A stretch of DNA of 6,012 nucleotides from Gammaproteobacteria bacterium. GTDB lineage: Bacteria > Pseudomonadota > Gammaproteobacteria > QNFN01. Under the pieces are notes generated by a model that was given only the letters and a program-made list of their open reading frames with translations, was not told the origin of the DNA and did no database searches. Below are positions 1-5,402 of the stretch, one piece after another (within the stretch, counting starts at the first letter, position 1; each line of letters opens with the position of its first letter). Location of the stretch: positions 1-6,012 of the forward strand of contig QNFN01000127.1 in the NCBI GenBank assembly GCA_003645555.1. The letters are read 5' to 3'. A program made the position numbers and the translations under genes.

Positions 1-548
1 CCATAGAGTGAACGGCCCAGGCCGAGGGCGTCGCTGTTGCGGAACAGCCGTTGCGCGGCCGGGTTGTAGAGCAGGATGTTGGCATTGACGTCGCACACCA
101 CAATACCTTCCTTGAGCTTGCGGATGACCGTCTCGAGTTGCGCCTTCTGGTACTCGAAGCGCGCCGCGCCCGTGGCGGTGGCCTCGGCGACCTCATGCCG
201 CGCCTGGTACAGCGCGGTCCCGCGATCGTGCAACCTGCCGGGCAGGTTGCCGAGCAGGTGCGCACCGGGGATTTCCAGGTCGTGGGCCGGGTTGGTGGAG
301 AGCATGATTGCCGCACCACGGCTCAGCGAGGCCAGCGGCCGGAGCAGCGCCAACTCGATGAACGCCCAGACCAGGGCCAGGAGCACGGCCAACAAGAGCG
401 CGAACAGGCCCAGTTCGAGGAGCAACTCGGTGCGCGGATCGGCTATCCGCACGATGACGAACAACCTCCAGGCAAGCAGGCCGAGGGCCGTGAACAGGGC
501 TGCCAGGACAGCCGCCAGCAGGCCCCAGAACTTGAGGCGATTATTCAG
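1..548 (-). CDS. PAS-domain membrane sensor, N-terminal part (probable sensor kinase/3'-5' exonuclease fusion), cut by window edge
   Basis: Only the first ~182 residues are present; the rest lies left of the window. From the proposed start the protein has two hydrophobic helices (about residues 8-33 and 43-68, very short loop between), a linker with a charged helical stretch (about 105-145, QKAQLETVIRKLKEG), then the opening of a PAS fold (IVVCDVNANILLYNPAAQRLF, about 149-169) ending near LGLGRSLY. No catalytic domain is visible. The linker and PAS wording resemble, from memory, a proteobacterial family in which PAS and kinase-like regions are fused to a DnaQ-type 3'-5' exonuclease and encoded beside SSS acetate-type permeases; that part is inference. 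Start: an in-frame TGA at 554-552 rules out anything upstream, the first usable codon is CTG 548-546, and GGAG at 558-555 sits 6 nt before it. A later GTG would cut into the first membrane helix. It lies 20 nt after the response regulator stop, so the two are co-transcribed. Confidence 0.82.
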   Translation of the reverse strand, partial: MNNRLKFWGLLAAVLAALFTALGLLAWRLFVIVRIADPRTELLLELGLFALLLAVLLALVWAFIELALLRPLASLSRGAAIMLSTNPAHDLEIPGAHLLGNLPGRLHDRGTALYQARHEVAEATATGAARFEYQKAQLETVIRKLKEGIVVCDVNANILLYNPAAQRLFRNSDALGLGRSLY

Positions 549-568
549 GGCTCACTCCACTGGCCGGA

Positions 569-943
569 TCAACGCGGCTCGTCGAGCAGGGCCTGCACCC
601 TGTCGAGTAGCGCCCGCGTCGAAAAGGGCTTGGTCACGTAGCCGTCGGCACCGAGCGCCATGCCCTTCTCCTGCTCCACCTGCCTTCCCCTGGCGGTCAG
701 CATGAGAATGCGGATGCCGCGGTAATCGGGATTCTCCCGGAGCGCGTGACAGACGGCGTAGCCGTTGACCCGCGGCATCATCACGTCGAGCAACACCAGG
801 TCCGGTCGCTGCTGCTCGATGTCACGCAGGGCCTGTTCGCCGTTGACGGCCGTGCGCACCGTGTAGCCCGCCTTTTTCATCAGGTACTCAAGCGACAGGA
901 CGATGTTGGGCTCATCGTCGACAATCAGGATGTTTGCTGACAT
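569..943 (-). CDS. Single-domain response regulator (CheY-like receiver)
   Basis: A 124-residue protein that is a complete receiver domain and nothing else. It carries the acidic pair D9/D10, the phosphoacceptor D53 (LVLLDVMMP), the switch threonine T83 (MLTA) and the conserved lysine K105 (VTKPF). No DNA-binding or enzymatic output domain is attached, so it cannot itself be the regulator that binds the nearby operator-like repeats. It must act by phosphotransfer or protein-protein contact. Start ATG 943-941 is well supported: GAGGGG at 954-949 lies 5 nt upstream. It is the first gene of a minus-strand pair with the PAS sensor, its likely phosphodonor or partner if that protein has a kinase core. 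It is transcribed divergently from the symporter across a 491-nt control region. Receiver identity is certain; partner and target are inferred. Confidence 0.95.
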   Translation of the reverse strand: MSANILIVDDEPNIVLSLEYLMKKAGYTVRTAVNGEQALRDIEQQRPDLVLLDVMMPRVNGYAVCHALRENPDYRGIRILMLTARGRQVEQEKGMALGADGYVTKPFSTRALLDRVQALLDEPR

Positions 944-1115
944 GACCGCCCCTCAAGGTGCAATGGGGTTCACTGCGCAGCATAGCTGGCACGGCTCACA
1001 AGCCGGCATGCCGCAGGGAACTTCGTTACTTTTCCCTATTTGTAGCACACCACTCTGCGCCCGGTCTTCACGGGGTAGCTGCTGCGCCGCGCACCGCGAG
1101 GGCCCGTCATTACGT

Positions 1116-1173
1116 GTTACCTTTGTTACCTAGGGTAACGCCAAACCGTTACCTTACGCTACGCACGTAACAC
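1116..1173. promoter_or_regulatory. Cluster of GTTACC half-sites, probable enhancer/operator
   Basis: GTTACC occurs at 1116-1121, 1125-1130 and 1148-1153, its complement GGTAAC at 1134-1139, and GTAACAC at 1167-1173 mirrors GTGTTAC at 1114-1120. Two perfect dyads result: GTTACC-TAG-GGTAAC (1125-1139) and GGTAACG-6 nt-CGTTACC (1134-1153), sharing their middle half-site. The cluster lies about 90-130 bp upstream of the sigma-54 promoter, the usual distance for a bacterial enhancer-binding protein. The binding protein is not identified and is not encoded in this window. The site could also affect the divergent response regulator gene. Confidence 0.65.
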
Positions 1174-1206
1174 TCAAGCGTTTCGTCAAAATTACTACAT
1201 ATTTAT

Positions 1207-1219
1207 AAACAACGAGTTA
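1207..1219 (+). promoter_or_regulatory. IHF-like site in AT-rich tract
   Basis: AAACAACGAGTTA matches the IHF core consensus WATCAANNNNTTR at all but one defined position (A for T at the third base). It is flanked by AT-rich DNA and lies between the half-site cluster and the sigma-54 promoter, where DNA bending commonly brings an enhancer-bound activator to the polymerase. The consensus is loose, so position is the stronger argument. Confidence 0.45.
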
Positions 1220-1243
1220 GATGTTTTCATCACACCATTTTTT

Positions 1244-1260
1244 TGGTACGTTTATTGCTA
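1244..1260 (+). promoter_or_regulatory. Sigma-54 (RpoN) promoter of the symporter gene
   Basis: TGGTACG-TTTA-TTGCTA matches the consensus TGGCACGNNNNTTGCW with one difference (T for C in the -24 element). The invariant GG (1245-1246) and GC (1257-1258) have the required 10-nt separation. Transcription would begin around 1269-1271, giving a leader of roughly 165 nt. The upstream enhancer-like dyads and IHF-like site support the call. Such a promoter needs an AAA+ activator, so the symporter is expected to be tightly inducible. Confidence 0.82.
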
Positions 1261-1287
1261 CCTAACTACCAGTTTAAGGAGGGACAT

Positions 1288-1383
1288 CTGCAATACGCCC
1301 CTGATTACCGCCATGTGGCCTTACGGGGTGTGCTGGAGAAGGTGAGGGAGTTTCGTAGCACTAAAATGAAGAGAAAATCGTGA
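1288..1383 (+). CDS. Possible 31-codon leader ORF upstream of the symporter (CTG start)
   Basis: A near-perfect Shine-Dalgarno sequence, AAGGAGG (1276-1282), has no ATG behind it. The codon at the proper distance (5 nt) is CTG 1288-1290, which opens 31 codons to TGA at 1381-1383. The peptide starts LQYAPDYRHVALRGVLEKV and ends very basic (TKMKRKS). It would lie wholly within the sigma-54 transcript leader and end 51 nt before the symporter start. I do not recognise it. It could be a leader peptide, a remnant of a longer gene, or chance, with the purine run serving another role such as a binding site for a translational regulator. An alternative start in the same frame is GTG 1315. Confidence 0.3.
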   Translation: MQYAPDYRHVALRGVLEKVREFRSTKMKRKS

Positions 1384-1434
1384 GAAAACGGTCTGTTCGC
1401 TGATTAGGAACAACCACCGGAGGTACATTTTACT

Positions 1435-3402
1435 ATGGATCCGAAAATTGTATGGCTATTCGTGTTCGTGGGACTGTACTGGGCTTACTGCATCTTTTGG
1501 GGAATCAAAGGTGCACTGTCGGCCAAGACAGCCACGGATTACTTCCTAGCCGGACGTAAGATCTCGTTATGGGTCTTCGTACTGGCGGCGACGGCAACGT
1601 CGTTTTCCGGTTGGACGTTCATGGGCCACCCTGGACTGCTGTATCGTGACGGCTTCCAGTACGCCTATGCGTCCTTCTACGCAATCACCATCCCGTTCAC
1701 CGGGGTCATATTCCTGAAACGCCAGTGGATGCTGGGCAAGCGCTTCGGCTTCGTCACGCCGGGCGAGATGCTGTCGACTTACTTCAAGTCCGACGCCGTC
1801 CGCCTGCTCGTGGTGCTCGTGGCACTGGTCTTCTCGGTGCCCTACCTCGGGCTGCAGCTGCGCGCTTCGGGCTTCCTGTTCAACGTGCTGACCGACGGCA
1901 TGCTGGGCGTCGAGGTCGGAATGTGGCTGCTCTCCGCGGTGGTGTTCATCTACGTGGCATCGGGCGGTCTACGCGCCGTGGCCTACGTGGACACCGTGCA
2001 GTGCATATTGCTGGCGGGTGGCATCATCATCATCGGTGTCATTTCCCTCAACGCAGTGGGTGGCTGGGACAAGCTGAACGAAGGCATCGGCCTGCTGGCC
2101 CAATTCGATCCCAAGAAGACCCCGGACGGCTACTCACACTACATCGCCATTCCAGGCGTGATCCAGTTCGTCGCTGGCCTCGGTGTCGAGAACCCGGTCG
2201 GCGGTGCCTGGACAGGCATCATGGTGTTGACCTATATGTTCGCGCTGATGGGCATCCATTCCGCGCCGGCATTCACCATGTGGGCGTTCTCGAATCACAG
2301 CCCGAAGCCGTTCGCACCGCAGCAGGTGTGGGCCTCGTCGCTGGGAATCGGCTTCTGCCTGTTCTTCTTCACGGCCATGCAGGGCCTGGGCGCGCACTTG
2401 CTAGGGGCTGACACGGCCTTCATGGCGGCACACCCGGAGGCGGTCAACAACGTTCTTGGCCAAGGTCTGAACGGCATCGACCTGATGAAGTCACCCGGCA
2501 AGCAGGGCATGCTGGTTCCGGCATTGATCTATACGATGTCGGAAACTGCCCCATGGCTGGTCGGCCTGTTGTCGGTCTGTGCACTGGCGGCCATGCAGTC
2601 CACCGGTGCGGCCTACATGTCCACCGCCGGCGGCATGCTGACCCGTGACCTGCTCAAGCGCTTCCTGATTCCGAACGCGTCGCACTCCACGCAGAAGCTG
2701 TTCGGTCGTGCAGGCGTTGGCGTCATCGTGCTGGCAGCCTTGGTCGTAGCCACCACCGCAACCGATGCGCTGGTGCTTCTCGGTGGCCTGGCGGTAGCCT
2801 ACGGCTTCCAGATGTGGCCGTCCCTGATCGCCATCTGCTGGTGGCCGTTCCTGACTCGTCAGGGCATCGTCGTCGGCCTGGTCCTGGGCCTGGTCGCCGT
2901 GACGCTCACCGAGTCGATCGGCGTCAAGACCTTTGACACACCGTGGGGCCGCTGGCCGTGGACCATCCACTCGGCTGGCTGGGGCATCTTCTTCAATCTG
3001 GGTTCGGCGATCATCGTCTCCTACATGACCCAGAACAAGGAAGAATTGGCACATCGCATGACGTTCCACAACTTCCTGCGTGAGCATGCCTCGCTTCCCG
3101 CCGCGAAGAGGTCGCTGATCCCGGCCGCGTGGATCATCACGCTGACCTGGTTCTTCTTCGGCATCGGCCCGGGTGCCGTTATTGGCAACACCATCTTCGG
3201 TAACCCGACCGATCCCACGACCTGGTTCGTCTTCGGCATGCCGTCGATCTGGGCCTGGCAGGTCATCTGGTGGTTGCTTGGCGTCTTCATGATGTGGTTC
3301 CTGGCCTACAAGATGGAACTCTCCACCGTGCCAGAAGTCGAGGTCGTCGCCTTGCAAGAGGACATCGGCGACATTCACCTGGACGTTGATCGTCCGAGTT
3401 AA
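1435..3402 (+). CDS. Sodium:solute symporter (SSS family), probable monocarboxylate/organic-acid permease
   Basis: A 655-residue inner-membrane protein dominated by hydrophobic helices. It uses the sodium gradient to import a solute. Family marks are the N-terminal YFLAGRKISLWVFVLAATAT segment (about 36-55), the SSS signature GGLRAVAYVDTVQ (177-189), and AALAAMQST-type helix (about 383-390) followed by STAGGMLTRDLLKRF, which aligns with PutP's helix containing sodium-ligand S340/T341; here S389/T390. It is longer than classical members (~500 residues). The extra length is a C-terminal part with several more helices and a Trp-rich segment (about 597-627, GMPSIWAWQVIWWLLGVFMM) and an acidic tail. 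Start ATG 1435 has GGAGGT at 1419-1424, 10 nt upstream. Transcription is probably sigma-54 dependent and ends at a strong hairpin. The substrate is not readable from sequence; the neighbourhood favours a small carboxylate such as acetate or propionate. Confidence 0.93.
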   Translation: MDPKIVWLFVFVGLYWAYCIFWGIKGALSAKTATDYFLAGRKISLWVFVLAATATSFSGWTFMGHPGLLYRDGFQYAYASFYAITIPFTGVIFLKRQWMLGKRFGFVTPGEMLSTYFKSDAVRLLVVLVALVFSVPYLGLQLRASGFLFNVLTDGMLGVEVGMWLLSAVVFIYVASGGLRAVAYVDTVQCILLAGGIIIIGVISLNAVGGWDKLNEGIGLLAQFDPKKTPDGYSHYIAIPGVIQFVAGLGVENPVGGAWTGIMVLTYMFALMGIHSAPAFTMWAFSNHSPKPFAPQQVWASSLGIGFCLFFFTAMQGLGAHLLGADTAFMAAHPEAVNNVLGQGLNGIDLMKSPGKQGMLVPALIYTMSETAPWLVGLLSVCALAAMQSTGAAYMSTAGGMLTRDLLKRFLIPNASHSTQKLFGRAGVGVIVLAALVVATTATDALVLLGGLAVAYGFQMWPSLIAICWWPFLTRQGIVVGLVLGLVAVTLTESIGVKTFDTPWGRWPWTIHSAGWGIFFNLGSAIIVSYMTQNKEELAHRMTFHNFLREHASLPAAKRSLIPAAWIITLTWFFFGIGPGAVIGNTIFGNPTDPTTWFVFGMPSIWAWQVIWWLLGVFMMWFLAYKMELSTVPEVEVVALQEDIGDIHLDVDRPS

Positions 3403-3427
3403 GCGCCGCTAGAGCGCAATGCAAACG

Positions 3428-3455
3428 GAAGGGAGGCTTCGGCCTCCCTTCTTTT
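3428..3455 (+). terminator. Rho-independent terminator after the symporter
   Basis: Perfect 10-bp stem GAAGGGAGGC (3428-3437) with GCCTCCCTTC (3442-3451), closed by a stable C(UUCG)G tetraloop and followed by TTTT. It lies 25 nt after the symporter stop and separates that transcript from the two downstream genes. Confidence 0.93.
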
Positions 3456-3470
3456 ACTTCGCCAGTCACT

Positions 3471-3476
3471 TATAAT
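3471..3476 (+). promoter_or_regulatory. -10 element (TATAAT) for the small membrane protein/TPR pair
   Basis: A perfect TATAAT lies 16 nt after the terminator T-run and 9 nt before the ATG at 3486. A start of transcription 6-8 nt downstream would leave a leader of only a few nucleotides, and no Shine-Dalgarno sequence is present. The -35 position would fall in the terminator 3' arm and T-run (around TTCTTT, 3449-3454), a poor match, so the promoter may be weak or need help. Confidence 0.5.
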
Positions 3477-3485
3477 CGGCTGAAA

Positions 3486-3728
3486 ATGATCTCTCAAACG
3501 ACCTTCTTCCTGCTCTCCTGGCTGGCGCTCGCCGCGTTGCTGTTTTTTCCGGCCAGCAAGCTGATCTGGGTATTCAGCGTGCGCCGGCTGCAACGCCGCA
3601 CGCAACGGGAACTCACCGCCGAAGAGGCCCGGGGCCAGCTGAACCGCGCACGCTTTATCGCGTTGATCGTGGTCGCGATCTTCTCCTTCCTGTTCAACTC
3701 GCAAATGATCGGACCGCTACAGCTATGA
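3486..3728 (+). CDS. Small two-TM membrane protein, conserved partner of the symporter/TPR genes
   Basis: An 80-residue protein with a hydrophobic helix at about 5-30 (FFLLSWLALAALLFFPASKL), a basic, charged loop (about 33-55, RRLQRRTQRELTAEEARGQ) and a second helix at about 57-74 (FIALIVVAIFSFLFN). By the positive-inside rule the loop should be cytoplasmic, placing both ends outside. I recognise no named domain. I recall similar small proteins next to this type of SSS transporter and a TPR protein, but cannot verify that here. Its stop overlaps the TPR start as ATGA (3725-3728), so translation of the two is coupled and they probably act together. It could be an auxiliary subunit of the permease or an assembly factor. 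The ATG has no ribosome site; see the TATAAT close upstream. Confidence 0.82.
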   Translation: MISQTTFFLLSWLALAALLFFPASKLIWVFSVRRLQRRTQRELTAEEARGQLNRARFIALIVVAIFSFLFNSQMIGPLQL

Positions 3729-4312
3729 GTCACGCCAACGACCCGCTCTACAGAACCCTGCGCAACGTGGCCTTAGTCCTTGGCGTCGCCTGGGTTGGGT
3801 GGGCCTTCTACGACAGCTACCTTGTCGACAAGGAACCGGGCACAATGGCACTCGCCGCGGCCGAGCGTTACTACGAGGACGGCCGCTACACAGAGGCGCT
3901 GACCGAGTACGGCAACACCTTGAAAATCTCACCCGGGCAGATCGGCGCCATCCGTGGCCAGGCACGTACGCTATTGGTGCTCGGCAGGCTCAATGAGGCG
4001 CTGGAGCGTTACGACGAGGCCATAGCGCGCGATCCCGGCTTTGCCGGCCAGTATGCCAATCGCGGCATCCTGCTCGATCGAATGGGCCATTACGAGGAGG
4101 CGCTCGAGGACTACGAGCATGCGCTCGAACTCGACCCGGAGATCGCCGAGGGCATCCACTGGCTGACCCGCTTCCTGCGCAATCAGTCAGAGAAACCGCC
4201 AACCATCGCCGATCGTGCCGCCTACCTGAGCCAGGAACTGGCCAAACCGGAAGCGGAACGCCTGTTGCGGGTGCCCGAAGAGGACGAGGCGCAGCGCCCG
4301 CACAAGATGTAG
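3725..4312 (+). CDS. Membrane-anchored TPR protein
   Basis: A 195-residue protein with one N-terminal hydrophobic helix (about 13-30, VALVLGVAWVGWAFYDSYL) and no clear cleavage site, so it is likely a signal anchor. About three tetratricopeptide repeats follow: about 41-74 (AAERYYEDGRYTEALTEYG), 75-108 (ARTLLVLGRLNEALERYDEAIARDP) and 109-142 (GILLDRMGHYEEALEDYEHALELDP), each with the G/Y/A and terminal Pro pattern. The C-terminus (about 150-195) is charged and Pro-rich (NQSEKPPTIADRAAYLSQEL, ending RPHKM) and is not TPR. TPRs form a protein-binding superhelix; whether it faces the periplasm or cytoplasm depends on the anchor orientation. Start ATG 3725 overlaps the preceding stop by 4 nt. A scaffold for the upstream small membrane protein or the symporter is a reasonable guess. 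The partner is unknown. Confidence 0.9.
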   Translation: MSHANDPLYRTLRNVALVLGVAWVGWAFYDSYLVDKEPGTMALAAAERYYEDGRYTEALTEYGNTLKISPGQIGAIRGQARTLLVLGRLNEALERYDEAIARDPGFAGQYANRGILLDRMGHYEEALEDYEHALELDPEIAEGIHWLTRFLRNQSEKPPTIADRAAYLSQELAKPEAERLLRVPEEDEAQRPHKM

Positions 4313-4527
4313 CCAAAACCGGTCGGCCGTCAGGTCCGCAGACCGCCGGTATTCATGCCGACCCGACGCCGGCGCTTGCCGACGACAGCCGGCACATGCA
4401 ATTCGGTTGCTCTTGTGGGTCGGACTTCAGTCCGACGAGCGTCTATTTGTAGGCCGCACTTCAGCCGGACGCGCGCTGTTTGTAGGTCGGACTTCAGTCC
4501 GACATGACGGGCCGAGCCTGGCCGCAG
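4313..4527. other. Convergent intergenic region with hairpin repeats
   Basis: This 215-nt gap separates the plus-strand TPR gene from the minus-strand 53-residue gene. The first half (4313-4410) is GC-rich with several short CCGG-type inverted repeats but no hairpin plus T-run. The second half carries three copies of a ~23-bp palindromic repeat. No gene is seen. Confidence 0.7.
4414..4503. repeat. Three REP-like palindromic repeats
   Basis: Copies lie at 4414-4436, 4448-4470 and 4481-4503, each 23 bp, with start-to-start spacing of 34 and 33 bp. The first and third contain the perfect inverted repeat GTCGGACTTCAGTCCGAC (8-bp arms around TC), preceded by TGTRG. The middle copy has diverged at several places and its stem is broken. 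Their place between convergent genes is typical of dispersed extragenic palindromes. None is followed by a T-run on either strand, so they are not classical terminators, though they may protect transcript 3' ends. Confidence 0.82.
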
Positions 4528-4689
4528 TCAAATCACCCCCATAATGTCCTTGAACAGGACCCAGAAGGCCCAGAACAACGCGATGCAGCCATACACCAGG
4601 TGACCCGTCACGCGCTCGCCTTCCTCGTCGCGGAAGGTGATCCCGTGGTAAGCCACCGTGGCGCAGGCGAGCACGAATATCCAGTCCAA
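4528..4689 (-). CDS. Small 53-residue membrane protein (TTG start)
   Basis: A short reading frame that looks truly coding: DWIFVLACATVAYHGITF, then a charged loop (DEEGERVTGH, about 21-30), then a Trp/Phe-rich second helix (LVYGCIALFWAFWVLFKDI). This gives a clean two-helix hairpin. In-frame TAG at 4704-4702 limits the start. TTG 4689-4687 is the only sensible start codon, with AGGGGG about 8 nt upstream. It lies 46 nt after the stop of the 155-residue gene, in the same direction, so the two probably share a transcript. I do not recognise the family. The even spread of residues with codon-phase GC bias supports a real gene; the function is unknown. Confidence 0.68.
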   Translation of the reverse strand: MDWIFVLACATVAYHGITFRDEEGERVTGHLVYGCIALFWAFWVLFKDIMGVI

Positions 4690-4735
4690 TGTGCGTACCC
4701 CCTATTGCAGCGGGGTCATTCTAACAGCAGTTGGC

Positions 4736-5203
4736 TCAGTAACAGGGCGGGAAGTAACAAACACCAAGATGCTTGATGATGTCGCTCGCAAATTCGCCGA
4801 GCACGATCAGCGACGTCATCACCATCACCAGGATCAGTATGTAGCGCTTGCCGCGCGACCACATCTCCTGGGTCAGCTTGATCTTCTCGATGCCGAGTTT
4901 CCTCGGGTCGAGCCTGCCTGTTTCGTAGAGGTCGAGGACGAAACGGGTGAACTGGCGGACCCACGGCGGCACGATCTCGCGGAACATGTAGCCGGTGAAG
5001 AACGGCTCGATCACGGAGTCGCCGGGTACCTCGCCGTACCATTTGGCGTAGGCTAGGTGGAATACCTGGAATTCCGTTATTTCCAGGACGGCCGCGGTGT
5101 CCAGCACATGCTGAACGTCCTCGGGCATGTTTTCGTCGAATGGCATGGCCTTCAACACCGATACCGGATGCCTGCCCTGCCCAAGCAGCCAATCCGTCGT
5201 CAC
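4736..5203 (-). CDS. Conserved-looking hypothetical protein with one C-terminal TM helix
   Basis: A 155-residue protein. Residues about 20-118 are soluble and mostly helical, rich in aromatic and charged residues (MPFDENMPEDVQHVLDTAAV, EFQVFHLAYAKWYGE, VPPWVRQFTRFVLDL). One hydrophobic helix follows at about 120-138 (RYILILVMVMTSLIVLGEF), then a short tail ending CYFPPCY with two cysteines close to the end. No known domain is recognised. The soluble part is most likely cytoplasmic with a C-terminal anchor (basic RGKR before the helix). The start chosen is GTG 5203-5201; it has no Shine-Dalgarno sequence but a TATAAT sits 9 nt upstream. The internal ATG of AMPFDEN (residue 20) is an alternative, since the first 19 residues look less constrained. 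It heads a two-gene minus-strand unit, divergent from the cNMP/CBS gene. Confidence 0.82.
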   Translation of the reverse strand: MTTDWLLGQGRHPVSVLKAMPFDENMPEDVQHVLDTAAVLEITEFQVFHLAYAKWYGEVPGDSVIEPFFTGYMFREIVPPWVRQFTRFVLDLYETGRLDPRKLGIEKIKLTQEMWSRGKRYILILVMVMTSLIVLGEFASDIIKHLGVCYFPPCY

Positions 5204-5212
5204 CTGTTAACA

Positions 5213-5218
5213 ATTATA
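5213..5218 (-). promoter_or_regulatory. -10 element (TATAAT) for the 155-residue gene
   Basis: On the minus strand a perfect TATAAT (5218-5213) lies 9 nt before the GTG start. Transcription would begin within about three nucleotides of the start codon, giving a near-leaderless message, which fits the lack of a ribosome site. No good -35 hexamer is seen at 16-18 nt upstream. Confidence 0.48.
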
Positions 5219-5402
5219 GACGCCCCTCCGACCACCCCGGCGTCTCCCCAACCCGTGCATTGATACGATATCCTTGTCTTGAATACGTATTTAGCGGGAC
5301 TGCAGACTCACGGTCGCATTCATTAGAATGCACTGGCCAGGAATGGTTCCCTGGCACGACCTCAATCGAGGCCCCGTCATCGCCCAAGAAGCCACCGTCA
5401 CC

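Larger units (their letters stand above)
944..1434. other. Divergent control region between response regulator and symporter
   Basis: This 491-nt stretch has no conventional gene. From left to right it holds the response regulator ribosome site (949-954), a GC-rich part with no recognised signal, a cluster of GTTACC/GGTAAC half-sites (1116-1173), an AT-rich tract (about 1180-1243) with an IHF-like match, a sigma-54 promoter (1244-1260), and a ~165-nt untranslated leader with a strong Shine-Dalgarno sequence and possible small ORF before the symporter. I could not find a convincing promoter for the minus-strand response regulator; a weak TATGCT is present (983-978, minus) but lacks a fitting -35. 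Confidence 0.75.

Noticed and set aside
51..705. Two overlapping plus-strand ORFs across the left end
   Set aside because: They lie antisense to the PAS sensor and response regulator, whose minus-strand frames carry clear domain motifs; the plus products are low-complexity Arg/Gln/Ser-rich.
2491..3378. Long minus-strand ORF (295 codons) opposite the symporter
   Set aside because: It is antisense to a clear SSS transporter, its product is rich in Arg/Asp/Gly/Gln without any recognisable domain, and it arises from GC-biased codon use of the real gene.
4414..4503. Short CRISPR-like array
   Set aside because: There are only three copies, the repeats are fully palindromic, the middle copy is degenerate and the intervening pieces are just 10-11 bp, which fits REP-type repeats and not CRISPR spacers.
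4504..5056. Plus-strand ORFs over the small minus-strand genes
   Set aside because: Products are His/Gln-rich with no plausible ribosome site; the minus strand gives coherent membrane proteins in the same place.
5260..5294. Possible sigma-70 promoter for the cNMP/CBS gene (TTGATA with downstream TACGTA or TATTTA)
   Set aside because: The -35-like TTGATA is good but no -10 of acceptable match lies at 16-18 nt; a TAGAAT at 5324-5329 has no fitting -35 either, so the promoter was left uncalled.
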